Assembly: GCF_003025005.1 (NCBI RefSeq) | Contig: NZ_PVSS01000013.1 | Span: 45,002 to 109,001 of the forward strand | Reading direction: 5' to 3' | Source: Brumimicrobium mesophilum | GTDB taxonomy: Bacteria; Bacteroidota; Bacteroidia; Flavobacteriales_D; Crocinitomicaceae | DNA length: 64,000 nt | Shown: positions 1 to 9,055 of the stretch, in pieces | Layout of the letters: each line of letters begins with the position of its first letter | Position numbering within the stretch: position 1 is the first letter of the stretch | Made by a program: the position numbers and the translations under genes | The notes under the pieces: model-generated | Database searches by the model: none | Seen by the model: only the letters and a program-made list of their open reading frames with translations | Told to the model about the DNA's origin: nothing

Positions 1-459
1 AAACTTTATAATAGTCACGCCTTGATCCACGAGATCTTGTTCCCATTTTACCACTCGTTTCATAAAGTATTTATACTGATTATCAGTACAATAACCCATA
101 GTTGGCTGAATTAATGCTCTAGAATACCATGATCTATCGAAAAAGACAATTTCTCCCTCTCTTGGAAATACATCCTTATAGGTATTTAACCAATTAAGAT
201 TTTGCTTTTCGGATGGAACGCCCAACTCTACAACCCTAAAATGATTGGTCATTAAATGCTCTGAAATACGACGAATAGCGGCTCCTTTTCCCGCGGCATC
301 TCTCCCTTCGAATACAATAGCCACCTTTTTTTTATGCTTCAACATCCATTCCTGAAGCTTCAAAAGTTCCTTCTGCAAACGAAATTTTTCTTTATGAAAC
401 TGACTATTCGTCAAAGAATCATAATCTGAGTTTAAATAAATACTATTGCCCTTATCCAT
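1..459 (-). CDS. ppk2: Polyphosphate kinase 2 family protein, N-terminal part (runs off the left edge)
   Basis: Transfers phosphate between polyphosphate and nucleotides in the cytoplasm. The 153 visible codons contain the PPK2 Walker A FEGRDAAGKG at residues 50-59 and the lid/Walker B region FDRSWYSRA at about 107-115, both diagnostic of PPK2. The start is the ATG at 459; a second upstream ATG is out of frame. The stop lies outside the window, so the full length and the subclass (AMP, ADP or nucleoside diphosphate acceptor) cannot be judged. The gene follows a Ppx/GppA-type phosphatase on the same strand after 89 bp, so the two probably form a polyphosphate-turnover unit. Confidence 0.93.
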   Translation of the reverse strand, partial: MDKGNSIYLNSDYDSLTNSQFHKEKFRLQKELLKLQEWMLKHKKKVAIVFEGRDAAGKGAAIRRISEHLMTNHFRVVELGVPSEKQNLNWLNTYKDVFPREGEIVFFDRSWYSRALIQPTMGYCTDNQYKYFMKRVVKWEQDLVDQGVTIIKF

Positions 460-548
460 ATTCAAAAGTAAAGTCTCATGATTAATCTAATGTTAAGTAG
501 ATATTAAGAATAGATTACATAATTATTTATTTTTTCAACACCTAAAAA

Positions 549-1430
549 TCATTCATTTAAAGAATTCAAATACATTGTATATATCATTCCATCTGCTAAT
601 CCCACTTTAGGAACAGTAATACTTTTTGTCTTAAGTATTTTAATGATAAATAAATATATATCCAAAGCAGGAACAATAGTATCGGCACGATCTGGCTTTA
701 AATTGAATTTATTAATTCTTTCATTTAAACTCAACTTTCTAAGCTCATTACGTAATTTTCTAATTTTCTTTATTGAAGTAGGCTTCATGAATTGACCTTT
801 CAGAAGTTTATGTGCTTTATTAATGTTACCTCCAGTAGCAAAAACTTTGTGCTCACCGGAAACATCAATATTATCATTCAACCATTTCTTAATATCTAGC
901 CAACATTGCTTAGATACTTTCTCCTTTAACATTCTAACAGTTCCGATATTAAATGATTCAGAATTGATTTTTTCTCCTTTCTCAAAAACACTGATTTCGG
1001 TAGAACCACCACCCACATCAATTACAATATAAGAAGCATTTTCTTCTTTATTTAGTAACGAAAAAGTTGAGAAAATTATATCCGCTTCTTGGTGACCAGA
1101 AATAATTTCCATGTTCAAGCCGACCTCTTTATCTATGTAATTCTTAACTTCTAATGCATTTTTAGCTTCTCTCATTGCTGAAGTAGCACAAACACGGAGG
1201 TCTTTAACATCAAAAACTTCCGCAACCAATTTAAAAGCTTGCATAGACTTTTTAAATTCGATTATTTTACTTTCCGATATATATCCTGAATCAAAAACTT
1301 CTACTCCAAGTCTTAATGGAATTCGAATATAAGAATGCTTGTGGACCAGTCCATCCGTAAAATTAAAATCAACCTCACCAATCAATAGTCGAGTTGCATT
1401 TGTTCCTATGTCAATTGCTCCAAATTTCAT
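549..1430 (-). CDS. ppx: Exopolyphosphatase / Ppx-GppA family phosphatase
   Basis: Ppx/GppA enzymes remove terminal phosphate from polyphosphate or convert pppGpp to ppGpp. The 293-residue protein has the actin-like ATPase-fold phosphate loops: DIGTNATRLLI at residues 7-17 and DVGGGSTEISVF near 138-149. It is the short, two-domain form common in Bacteroidota and lacks the C-terminal HD-like extension of E. coli Ppx (about 510 residues). It lies upstream of ppk2 on the same strand, which favours polyphosphate over pppGpp as the substrate, though sequence alone cannot separate these. Confidence 0.88.
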   Translation of the reverse strand: MKFGAIDIGTNATRLLIGEVDFNFTDGLVHKHSYIRIPLRLGVEVFDSGYISESKIIEFKKSMQAFKLVAEVFDVKDLRVCATSAMREAKNALEVKNYIDKEVGLNMEIISGHQEADIIFSTFSLLNKEENASYIVIDVGGGSTEISVFEKGEKINSESFNIGTVRMLKEKVSKQCWLDIKKWLNDNIDVSGEHKVFATGGNINKAHKLLKGQFMKPTSIKKIRKLRNELRKLSLNERINKFNLKPDRADTIVPALDIYLFIIKILKTKSITVPKVGLADGMIYTMYLNSLNE

Positions 1431-1823
1431 AATAGTCTAAAAATAGATAAAAACTGCTTGTATAGATATTGAACAATATTAAATAAAAATCAATAAGAGG
1501 CTTCTCACATTTTTATAAAAAATTCAATTGATTAAAAGTAGAAAAATAATTACAGATTAAAAAGTTTGGAAAATCTTCTAGTTCACATTTGCAAAGAATA
1601 ATTGGCCAAAAATCAAAATTTAAAGAAAAAACACTGATTTCGGTCAAAAAACTGCCTCTCAGAATCCTCGAATCTCAAAAAACTCAACACTCAATATACC
1701 AACCTTGTAGAAACGCGCTAAAAACAGCCTTAAAATGCGAAAAACGGACTCACGCCCGTTTTATCATAATAAATATTAGAAGATTTTGAATTTTTCCGCT
1801 TAACAGCCAAACAGTACACAATT
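1431..1823. other. Intergenic stretch, no gene recognised
   Basis: AT-rich spacer of 393 bp between the methyltransferase and ppx-like genes, both on the minus strand. The part next to 1824 holds a terminator-like hairpin (listed separately); the part next to 1430 should hold the ppx promoter, where ATTTTTA-like sequence is present but no exact TAnnTTTG box. A 66-codon open frame on the plus strand (1589-1789) has a basic, low-complexity translation and no family signature, and I do not accept it as a gene. Confidence 0.6.
1741..1762 (-). terminator. Probable Rho-independent terminator of the methyltransferase gene
   Basis: Perfect 7-bp inverted repeat AAAACGG / CCGTTTT with an 8-nt loop. 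Read on the minus strand it is followed by a short T run (TTTTTCGC). It lies about 60 bp past the stop of the minus-strand methyltransferase gene. Confidence 0.5.
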
Positions 1824-2699
1824 TCAGTTTCTTTTTTCAAATACATAAACTTGACTTGAGTAACCATATTTTTTTGCTTTCATATTTGAAACGAAGCCTT
1901 GCAAAACTCCAAGCAAAGAAAAGCGATTTTTATATTTTTCTGATAGCATAGAAACATAGTAGGCATCATATTTCATTGGAATTACTTTTTTAAGGTCGAA
2001 ACCAAATTCAGCCAGTAATTTTGAAATATCTCTTTCAGTAAAATGGTAGAGGTGACGTGGTACATCATAAGCTGCCCAATCCTCTTTATAATAACGTGCG
2101 TCATAAGAGCTCATATTTGGAACTGCAATAAAAAACTTTCCGTTACTTTTAAGTATTTCTTCAATACGCTTTAAGTCTTTTCGTAGATCATAAACATGTT
2201 CTAAAACATGCCACATTGTAACAACATCGAAACTATTTTCGTCAATATTATAAAGTTCTTCTTGTGAACTACTTCGCACATGGTTGTTTTTATGAGCGAA
2301 TTCTCTAGCATCAGCATCAGGCTCCAAACCTATTCCTACAAAACCAGCATCGTTTACCGTCTTCAAAAAATGACCAGTTCCAGAACCTATATCTAATAAT
2401 TCTTTACCATTCGTTTCGTTTTTGATCCACTTTACTTTTTCCTTTAAAGTTATTTCACGAACAGTATTGTAAAGGAAATTAATCATTCCTTTTTTATTCG
2501 AACTGTGTGAAATATACTCTTCAGATTTATAATATTCACCGATTTTATCTGGAGTTGGAATTGGATTTGTAAAGTGAAATCCACAAGAATTACATTCTAC
2601 AATCAGAAATTTCTCTTTGGTAATCATATGATCTTTTACCTCAAGAAAATCTTTAAAACTGTTGTTTTCACAAACCGGACAACTATTAATGGAGTTCAT
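1824..2699 (-). CDS. Class I SAM-dependent methyltransferase with N-terminal zinc-ribbon-like segment
   Basis: A 291-residue methyltransferase of the Methyltransf_23 type. The N-terminus has two CxxC pairs (C7/C10 and C36/C39) that would form a zinc ribbon. SAM motif I is LLDIGSGTGHF at about residues 100-110, and the later segment DVVTMWHVLEHV is motif-II-like. The substrate cannot be told from sequence; such proteins often act on sugars, lipids or small molecules in envelope pathways. It follows mnmG after 32 bp, and a parS-like site lies in that gap. Confidence 0.8.
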   Translation of the reverse strand: MNSINSCPVCENNSFKDFLEVKDHMITKEKFLIVECNSCGFHFTNPIPTPDKIGEYYKSEEYISHSSNKKGMINFLYNTVREITLKEKVKWIKNETNGKELLDIGSGTGHFLKTVNDAGFVGIGLEPDADAREFAHKNNHVRSSSQEELYNIDENSFDVVTMWHVLEHVYDLRKDLKRIEEILKSNGKFFIAVPNMSSYDARYYKEDWAAYDVPRHLYHFTERDISKLLAEFGFDLKKVIPMKYDAYYVSMLSEKYKNRFSLLGVLQGFVSNMKAKKYGYSSQVYVFEKRN

Positions 2700-2717
2700 T
2701 CTATACTTAATTATAAA

Positions 2718-2733
2718 TGTTTCACGTGAAACT
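2718..2733. promoter_or_regulatory. parS-like ParB-binding site 1
   Basis: TGTTTCACGTGAAACT matches the bacterial parS consensus TGTTTCACGTGAAACA at 15 of 16 positions. It spans the mnmG stop codon and the gap before the methyltransferase gene. Confidence 0.8.
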
Positions 2734-4597
2734 AACGACCTAAATAAATCAAAAGCACATTCACATCACTCGGAGAAATACCGCTTATTCTTGATGCTTG
2801 TCCAATCGTACTAGGGTTAATACTTGACAATTTATTTACTGCTTCAGCACTCAAACTACTCAGTTTTTCATATTCTAAACCTTCTGGAATAACAACATCC
2901 TCCAATCGATTTAACTTATTCGCAACGTCCTGCTCACGACTAATATAACCATCATACTTCAACTGAATTTCTACTTGTTCAAGTACTTCCTTGGACAAAT
3001 CCTTTGTAAACTCACGTAGTTGACTACTGATTTCTAACATCTGATTCATGCCTAAATTTGGACGTGTAATCAATTGCGAAAGCTTCACTTGTTGAGTAAT
3101 AGGGGAAGATTTTACACCTTCCAAAACAGGATTTGCCTCAGCAGGTGTGACCCCAATTTTTGTCAATTGCTTCTTCAATTGCTTTATATCTTCCACTTTC
3201 TTATTCACAGAGTCCATGCGATCATCATCGATCATCCCAATTAAATGCGCGATAGAAGAAAGCCTTAAATCAGCATTATCTTGTCTTAAAAGGATACGAT
3301 ATTCAGCACGAGAAGTAAACATTCTGTATGGCTCATCTGTACCTTTAGTAATCAAATCATCAATTAAAACAGAAATATAAGCATCAGAACGATTCAAAAT
3401 AAAAGCTTCTTTTCCTTGAACCTTTTTAGCCGCATTTATTCCTGCCATTAAACCTTGACAAGCTGCCTCTTCATACCCCGTTGTACCGTTAATTTGGCCC
3501 GCGAAATACAAACCAGAAACCAATTTGGTTTCCAAAGTATGTTTCAATTGGGTAGGAGGGAAGTAATCATATTCAATGGCATATCCTGGTCTAAACATCT
3601 TGACATTTTCAAATCCAGGAATAGTTTTTAAGGCTTTCATTTGAACCTCTTCTGGAAGACTTGTACTGAATCCATTCACATAAATTTCAACAGTATCCCA
3701 TCCTTCAGGTTCAACAAACAATTGATGTCTTTCGCGCTCAGCAAACCTAGAAATCTTATCTTCAATACTCGGACAATACCTTGGACCTTTAGATTTAATT
3801 GCACCATTAAACATAGGTGAACGATCAAATCCAGTTCTTAAAATATCGTGAGTTTCCTGATTTGTGTAAGTAACGTGACATGGGCGCTGAGAAGTTAGCG
3901 CTTCGGTTTCATCCGTAAAACTAAACTTTCCAGTTACATCATCACCTCCTTGAATCTCCATCTTAGAATAATCTAAGGAGCGACCATCCACTCTTGGAGG
4001 AGTTCCAGTTTTCATTCTTCCAGCCTCAAAACCCAACTTGATTAAGTCTTCAGTTATGCCAGTAGAAGCACTTTCACCGGCTCTTCCTCCACCATAATTT
4101 TTCTCGCCTAAATGAATCATTCCATTCATAAAAGTTCCACTTGTTAAGACAACAGATTTACCAGAAATTTCCATCCCCATTCGGGTTTTAACTCCGGTAA
4201 CTACACCATCTTTTGTAGTGATTCCAACAACCATATCCTGCCAGAAATCAACATTAAGATTTCTCTCCAACATTAATCTCCATTCCTCAGCAAAACGCAT
4301 ACGATCATTCTGCGTACGTGGAGACCACATGGCAGGACCTTTACTCATATTTAACATTCGGAATTGGATAGCGGTTTTGTCTGAAATAATTCCAGACCCG
4401 CCACCAAGGGCATCAATCTCACGCAGAATCTGTCCTTTTGCAACACCACCCATGGCAGGATTGCAAGACATTTGAGCGATTGTATTCATATTCATTGTAA
4501 CAACTAGGGTAGAAGCCCCAAGCTTTCCTGCAGAGTTTGCGGCTTCACAACCAGCGTGTCCTGCACCTACAACAATAACATCATATTCTTTTAGCAT
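2732..4597 (-). CDS. mnmG: tRNA uridine-5-carboxymethylaminomethyl modification enzyme MnmG (GidA)
   Basis: With MnmE, MnmG makes the cmnm5 modification at wobble U34 of several tRNAs, using FAD, NADH and methylene-tetrahydrofolate. At 621 residues it is the usual length (E. coli 629). The FAD-binding [10 protein letters not shown] is at residues 11-20, the family signature [12 protein letters not shown] lies in the middle, [17 protein letters not shown] is near 370, and the helical C-terminal tRNA-binding domain is complete. MnmG (gidA) is often origin-proximal in bacteria, which agrees with the three parS-like sites that flank it on both sides. Confidence 0.98.
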   Translation of the reverse strand: MLKEYDVIVVGAGHAGCEAANSAGKLGASTLVVTMNMNTIAQMSCNPAMGGVAKGQILREIDALGGGSGIISDKTAIQFRMLNMSKGPAMWSPRTQNDRMRFAEEWRLMLERNLNVDFWQDMVVGITTKDGVVTGVKTRMGMEISGKSVVLTSGTFMNGMIHLGEKNYGGGRAGESASTGITEDLIKLGFEAGRMKTGTPPRVDGRSLDYSKMEIQGGDDVTGKFSFTDETEALTSQRPCHVTYTNQETHDILRTGFDRSPMFNGAIKSKGPRYCPSIEDKISRFAERERHQLFVEPEGWDTVEIYVNGFSTSLPEEVQMKALKTIPGFENVKMFRPGYAIEYDYFPPTQLKHTLETKLVSGLYFAGQINGTTGYEEAACQGLMAGINAAKKVQGKEAFILNRSDAYISVLIDDLITKGTDEPYRMFTSRAEYRILLRQDNADLRLSSIAHLIGMIDDDRMDSVNKKVEDIKQLKKQLTKIGVTPAEANPVLEGVKSSPITQQVKLSQLITRPNLGMNQMLEISSQLREFTKDLSKEVLEQVEIQLKYDGYISREQDVANKLNRLEDVVIPEGLEYEKLSSLSAEAVNKLSSINPSTIGQASRISGISPSDVNVLLIYLGR

Positions 4598-4605
4598 AAC
4601 TATCT

Positions 4606-4621
4606 TGTTTCACGTGGAACA
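4606..4621. promoter_or_regulatory. parS-like ParB-binding site 2
   Basis: TGTTTCACGTGGAACA, 15 of 16 matches to the parS consensus. It sits in the 27-bp gap between the mnmG start and the ybeY stop. Confidence 0.8.
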
Positions 4622-4624
4622 AAA

Positions 4625-5029
4625 TTACAACAGTGACAGATAGTAATCCTCTTTTTTTCGCATTATCTCGATTTCTTTTGGTGTTTTATCACCATAACCA
4701 CACAAATGAAGTAATCCATGCACCAAAACGCGATTCAATTCTGTTTCACGTGAAACATTATATTCCTTCGCATTTTCTTCCACACGGTCCAAAGAAATAA
4801 GTAAATCACCACTTAATATGTCGTGAACGCAGTAATCAAAAGTGATTATATCTGTATAAAAATCGTGATTTAAAAAGCGGATATTTTGATCTAATAGCCA
4901 ATCGTCACTACCCAAAACTATAGACAACTCTGCCAAGGTTAACTCCTCTTGTTCTGCAATATATTCAAACCAATTTTGCACGTGACTAAGATCGGGAGCA
5001 TCCACATCTAAAAAATCAAACTCTATCAT
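4625..5029 (-). CDS. ybeY: Endoribonuclease YbeY (rRNA maturation factor)
   Basis: YbeY is a single-strand RNase for 16S rRNA 3'-end maturation and ribosome quality control. The start is taken as the ATG at 5029 (134 residues), which begins 1 nt after the RsbW-like gene's TAA; an upstream in-frame start would overlap that gene. The metal motif reads HGLLHLCGYGD with H104, H108 and D114, so the third ligand is Asp instead of the His in E. coli YbeY, an Asp I recall from Bacteroidota homologues. A perfect parS site lies inside the coding sequence and encodes NVSRETE at about residues 91-97. Confidence 0.92.
   Translation of the reverse strand: MIEFDFLDVDAPDLSHVQNWFEYIAEQEELTLAELSIVLGSDDWLLDQNIRFLNHDFYTDIITFDYCVHDILSGDLLISLDRVEENAKEYNVSRETELNRVLVHGLLHLCGYGDKTPKEIEIMRKKEDYYLSLL
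4742..4757. promoter_or_regulatory. parS ParB-binding site 3 (perfect consensus, inside ybeY)
   Basis: TGTTTCACGTGAAACA, identical to the 16-bp parS consensus and fully palindromic apart from its end bases. It is embedded in ybeY codons. Confidence 0.9.
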
Positions 5030-5030
5030 T

Positions 5031-5444
5031 TTAGGATTTAAATGTAAGTGTAACTTCAGCGCCGTTATTTTCAAAAGCGACATTATCTGCTAAGGATTTC
5101 ATTAAAAAAATTCCTCGTCCACTTTCTTTTTCTATGTTTTCTGGGGCGGTAGGGTCGGGGAGGTTATCGAAGGCAAAACCTTCTCCAGCATCTTTGATGG
5201 TAAAACAAAGTTCATCTGAATTTCGCTTTACAGAAACAAATACTTTCTTATTTGTATCCTCCAAATTTCCATGTTGAATTGCATTGTTGACAGCTTCTGT
5301 TACAGCAATCAAAATGTTTCCATAGTGGTCTTCATGCACTCCATTTTCACGACAAATTGTGTCGACTAATGATTCAGCGACACTTATGTTTTTGATATCC
5401 GATGTAAAGGATACTGATTCAATTTCTTTATAACTTGCTTCCAT
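5031..5444 (-). CDS. RsbW-like ATP-binding protein (anti-sigma / serine kinase fold)
   Basis: A 137-residue GHKL ATPase of the HATPase_c_2 (RsbW/SpoIIAB-like) type. The N-box is EAVNNAIQHGN, the G1 box is DAGEGF and the G2 box is GRGIFLMKSL. Members usually phosphorylate STAS-domain proteins in partner-switching pathways. No STAS protein or PP2C phosphatase is visible in this window, so its partner must be elsewhere. It lies 30 bp after the DUF4175 gene and 1 nt before ybeY, in one minus-strand run. Confidence 0.85.
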   Translation of the reverse strand: MEASYKEIESVSFTSDIKNISVAESLVDTICRENGVHEDHYGNILIAVTEAVNNAIQHGNLEDTNKKVFVSVKRNSDELCFTIKDAGEGFAFDNLPDPTAPENIEKESGRGIFLMKSLADNVAFENNGAEVTLTFKS

Positions 5445-5474
5445 TTACTATAATATATGGAACAAAAGAAGTCC

Positions 5475-8400
5475 TTAGTTTACATTCAAGAAATAAGCAT
5501 TTGCTTTCTCTTTATAGTACTTACTAAATGACGGATCTAAAGTTCTTAGTAACTCAATTTGTTTTTCTTTCTGATTCTTATACTCCAAAAACTCAATTTG
5601 GTTACCAATCTCTTGATCTTTTCCTGAATTACTTTCTCGCTGCTCATCTAAACCTCTCTCTTGCATCGCTTTCTCGCTTTCCAATAGTCTGGTCATTATC
5701 TTTTGCTGACGATCAATTAACTCACTTGTCCACTCCTTATTGATCAATTGTTTCTCCTGTTCTTCAAGTTCTTTTATCAGTTCATTCAATTTATTTCCAT
5801 CACCGCTGCCATCCTTGTTCATTTCCTCACGCAATTCTGATAGCTTCTTTTGCATAGCATTTTGTTGAGCAGCCATTTTTGCCGCTTGTTGAGAATTCAT
5901 TGGTAACATTCCCCCCGGTTTACTACCTGGCTTTGAACCTCCAGGATTACTTCCTTTCTTTAAACTGTTCAATTGCTTTTTAAGCATTTCCTTCATGCCC
6001 TCCATATCACCAGGCTGACCCTGTCCTGGTTTTCCTTGACCTGGTTTTCCTTGACCTGGCTTATCACAACTTCCTTTGCCTTGCATTTCTGCCATAGAAG
6101 CTTGAGCATTCACGAGTGTTTCATTTAAGAACAGTGCAAGATTATTGATGTTGGTCATAGCAAATTGCTGTTTAACTCCCAGCTCTCTACTTTGTCGCTC
6201 TCCAATATGCGTTGGAATATATTTATAATGCTTCTCAAGTTCACCAACTTCTTGTTCTATGAAAGTTGAAATTTTAGGAATTCTATTAGCTAAGGCTCTT
6301 AAACTATCTTTAACCGGCTTAAGGTTATCAATTATCCTTCGTTGTTCTTTACCTAATGACACAAACTTTGGATCGTAACTATCAGTTTGTTTAAACGCCT
6401 CCATATTTTCTTCTTGATCAAAACTAAGACGCATTAAATTCTCCAACAAAGCTCTTAGCGCATCCAAATCCTCTTCCATTTGTTCCTCCTGACTAGATTG
6501 CATTTGAGCGGCCATTTGCGAGGCCATTTCCTCCATCTTCTCACTGGCTTTCTTTTGTTTTTCTCCAGCTTTTGAATTTTCTCCTTCTTGAATATTTTCT
6601 TTAGCTCCTTTCATTTCTTCCGAAACCTCCTCGCCAGCATCATCTAAATCGTCTAATGAAAAAGGACGATCTAACTCTTCGTTCTTTTCCAACATTTCTT
6701 CCAAGTCCTTTTTTACATCTTCAAACTTCTTGTTTAAATCTTCTTGCTTTTCAGAAGCTTCTTCCTTGTTCATTCCCGACTCTAAGTCTTCTTTTAACTT
6801 GTCTTGATCTTTGGCCAATTCTTCCAATGATTTTTGAAGATCTTCAACGCGTTCTTCAACATCCATTTTCTTCAACATTTCCATCGTACGATCCAATTGC
6901 CTATCCATTTCCTCAGCAGTCATTTCACCTTCATCCATTTTTTCCATGAGGTCTTTGGTATCATTCTGCTTCAACATTTCTTCTAATTCCTTCAACAATT
7001 CTTTTAACTCATCATCCATCAGAGACTCCAACATTTCTTCTATCTCCTTTTGTTTTTCCATCAGTTTTTCATCCATAGGACTCAATTTAGATTTCTCTTC
7101 AAAAGAAGATTTCATTTTGTCTTTTAATTGTTCTAATTTGTTTTTTAAAGACTCTTGTTGCTCTTGCAAACTCTCAACTTGCTTTTGTTGTTGCCAAGAT
7201 GATTTCTTAGAATTCGCCATCTCCTTTTTCAATTGATTGATCTGCTCTTTGAATTCTTGACTTTCTCTAATCAATTCTTTCAATTCCTCTTTGGAATCGT
7301 CCTTATCACTCTTACGTTGTTCTTGTAATTGCTCCAAAGAAGGTGTATTATACTGAAATACGCTTGATTTGGTCGCTTTGGGGCCACGCACACCATCATT
7401 ATCATAAACAGTAAAGAAATAGGTCACATTATCTTCTAGTTCCAAAGCCAACTGATCAATATTGAAAGTCATAGAAAATGGAGATTGACTTCCACTAATT
7501 CCAGGAACTGAAATTATTTCCTTTATTTCCTCACCACTTTTCCTGGTAATCCTATAATTAAAAACAACCTTTGTTAATCCATAATCATCTTTCACATTTC
7601 CTGAAAAATAAATCTTGTTTTTCTGAACAGAATCATTTCTACTATTTAAAGAAATGCTTGGGTACTCATCTTTAATTACATCAATATTATATTCCGATGA
7701 ATCGAAAACAGCCAATTCTTGATTTTCTAAAATGAAAGCAACCGAAGAAGATTTTAAAGCTTTTTGTTGAAATCTAAATCCAGACTTTCCTTCAAACTGA
7801 AGTGTTGTATCCGCAGAAATGATTTTTAAAGATTTAGTGTTTTTCGTAATTCCATTCCAAGTCACTTGTGTTCCTTCTGGTAAAATTAAATCACCGGGAT
7901 TTTCGATTGTTTCCGAAGCACGATTTAGATAACTCGGATAATCCAAATCAACTTTTAAATGTCCTAATGAAGTTCTTTTGACAACATCAACAGTAAAGGT
8001 TTTTGAAACCGCATTGGCAGCTTTAAAACGAAATGGTAAGTCATCATTCAAATTACTTAAAGAATAAGCTGCTATATTATTTGCCGTTTTTTCCATTAGA
8101 AAAGTTCCTTCATCACTTTCCAAATAAACACGATCCGGAATTGCTTTTCCTGGATTAGGCGTTAACAAAACCTCAATTCTCACAGAAGTTCCTTCCTCAA
8201 CCATTAAATTTTTATTTGTCAATTCAAATGTAAAATCTGGAGCAATTTCAAAGACTTGATTGTATTTAATTAATCGCTGAGTACTGTCACTAAAAAAATT
8301 GGGTGCCATAATTCCAATTAAAATTACAGTCGTTAAAATAGGCACAAAATAACGAAGGAACTTTTTGTTGGCAGAATAATCAATTGCAGAAGCAAAACTT

Positions 8401-8825
8401 AAAGTATTTAGTTGCTTAGAATTTTGCTGAATACTCGCTTGTAGAAAATCGATGTTTTTTGGTTGCGTTGAAGTTGATTCTTGTAATTGAAGTGTATTTA
8501 GAAGTTTGTCATTTACCGAAGGGAAAAAATCACCAATAATATTAGCCGCTTGAAATCGACTAATTCTTTTTCCGAAAGAAAAGAGCTTTGAAAGTGGAAC
8601 AATAAAATACTTAATTAGAACATATCCATTTAAAACTATAAATGAAAAGAAGAGAAAAGCACGAACAAAAGAATTGAAGCGACCGATATATTCTAGTCCA
8701 CTAACCAATAAGAAAGTAGTCAAAAAGATAATACCAAATAGAAACAAACCTTTAATCATAAGATTCTTATAGTACTTACGTATGAAGGCATCAACTTGGT
8801 TTATTAAGTCATCAAAAGTTCCCAT
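5475..8825 (-). CDS. DUF4175 family giant membrane-anchored coiled-coil protein
   Basis: A 1116-residue protein of unknown function, widespread in Bacteroidota. Two membrane helices lie near residues 25-45 and 50-75 and a third near 155-175. An all-beta, Ig-like region follows to about 500. A very long Glu/Lys/Met-rich coiled coil takes up about 500-750. A low-complexity KPGQG repeat tract sits at about 920-940, and a helical C-terminus follows. The architecture suggests an inner-membrane protein with a large extracytoplasmic part. The function is not known; its fixed neighbourhood with an RsbW-like kinase and ybeY may be a clue. Confidence 0.85.
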   Translation of the reverse strand: MGTFDDLINQVDAFIRKYYKNLMIKGLFLFGIIFLTTFLLVSGLEYIGRFNSFVRAFLFFSFIVLNGYVLIKYFIVPLSKLFSFGKRISRFQAANIIGDFFPSVNDKLLNTLQLQESTSTQPKNIDFLQASIQQNSKQLNTLSFASAIDYSANKKFLRYFVPILTTVILIGIMAPNFFSDSTQRLIKYNQVFEIAPDFTFELTNKNLMVEEGTSVRIEVLLTPNPGKAIPDRVYLESDEGTFLMEKTANNIAAYSLSNLNDDLPFRFKAANAVSKTFTVDVVKRTSLGHLKVDLDYPSYLNRASETIENPGDLILPEGTQVTWNGITKNTKSLKIISADTTLQFEGKSGFRFQQKALKSSSVAFILENQELAVFDSSEYNIDVIKDEYPSISLNSRNDSVQKNKIYFSGNVKDDYGLTKVVFNYRITRKSGEEIKEIISVPGISGSQSPFSMTFNIDQLALELEDNVTYFFTVYDNDGVRGPKATKSSVFQYNTPSLEQLQEQRKSDKDDSKEELKELIRESQEFKEQINQLKKEMANSKKSSWQQQKQVESLQEQQESLKNKLEQLKDKMKSSFEEKSKLSPMDEKLMEKQKEIEEMLESLMDDELKELLKELEEMLKQNDTKDLMEKMDEGEMTAEEMDRQLDRTMEMLKKMDVEERVEDLQKSLEELAKDQDKLKEDLESGMNKEEASEKQEDLNKKFEDVKKDLEEMLEKNEELDRPFSLDDLDDAGEEVSEEMKGAKENIQEGENSKAGEKQKKASEKMEEMASQMAAQMQSSQEEQMEEDLDALRALLENLMRLSFDQEENMEAFKQTDSYDPKFVSLGKEQRRIIDNLKPVKDSLRALANRIPKISTFIEQEVGELEKHYKYIPTHIGERQSRELGVKQQFAMTNINNLALFLNETLVNAQASMAEMQGKGSCDKPGQGKPGQGKPGQGQPGDMEGMKEMLKKQLNSLKKGSNPGGSKPGSKPGGMLPMNSQQAAKMAAQQNAMQKKLSELREEMNKDGSGDGNKLNELIKELEEQEKQLINKEWTSELIDRQQKIMTRLLESEKAMQERGLDEQRESNSGKDQEIGNQIEFLEYKNQKEKQIELLRTLDPSFSKYYKEKANAYFLNVN
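6016..6062 (-). repeat. Short in-gene tandem repeat encoding KPGQG units
   Basis: About three copies of a 15-bp unit (CCTTGACCTGGTTTT on the plus strand) code for consecutive GQGKP pentapeptides within the DUF4175 gene. Such tracts can expand or contract by slippage. Confidence 0.7.
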
Positions 8826-9029
8826 TATAATTTTAAAATATTGAAATAAAGTATATAAGTAAGTATAAATCTACGAAATGTAGAAGAAAACCTAACAAGA
8901 GAACGAATAAAAGCGGGATTAGTTTCTTTTCATTGTGTTGAATTAACAATTTCAAACAATAAAAACCGTAAAAAATCAAAATAAATCTAATTTTTAAAGG
9001 GAAGAAGACTTAAACGCTGAGGAATCAAT

Positions 9030-9037
9030 TATCTTTG
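9030..9037 (+). promoter_or_regulatory. Promoter -7 box of gltX
   Basis: TATCTTTG fits the Bacteroidota TAnnTTTG box, 18 bp before the gltX ATG. It overlaps the TTG at 9035 that would begin a longer reading frame, so the ATG at 9056 is the real start. No clear -33 TTTG is seen. Confidence 0.65.
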
Positions 9038-9055
9038 CATAAAAATTTAGAATTT

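Noticed and set aside
1589..1789. 66-codon plus-strand open frame between ppx and the methyltransferase gene
   Set aside because: Basic, low-complexity translation, no start context or family signature, and it overlaps a terminator-like hairpin of the opposite strand.
6016..6062. Tandem repeat taken as a possible CRISPR-like array
   Set aside because: Units are 15 bp, contiguous and code for KPGQG; there are no spacers. No CRISPR array is seen anywhere in the window.
6656..7236. Two long plus-strand open frames inside the DUF4175 gene
   Set aside because: They are the complement of a Glu/Lys-rich coiled coil, which often leaves long Ser/Phe/Leu-rich antisense frames; no independent evidence for genes.
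9035..9055. Upstream TTG start for gltX
   Set aside because: The TTG lies within the TATCTTTG promoter box, so the transcript begins after it; the ATG at 9056 is used.
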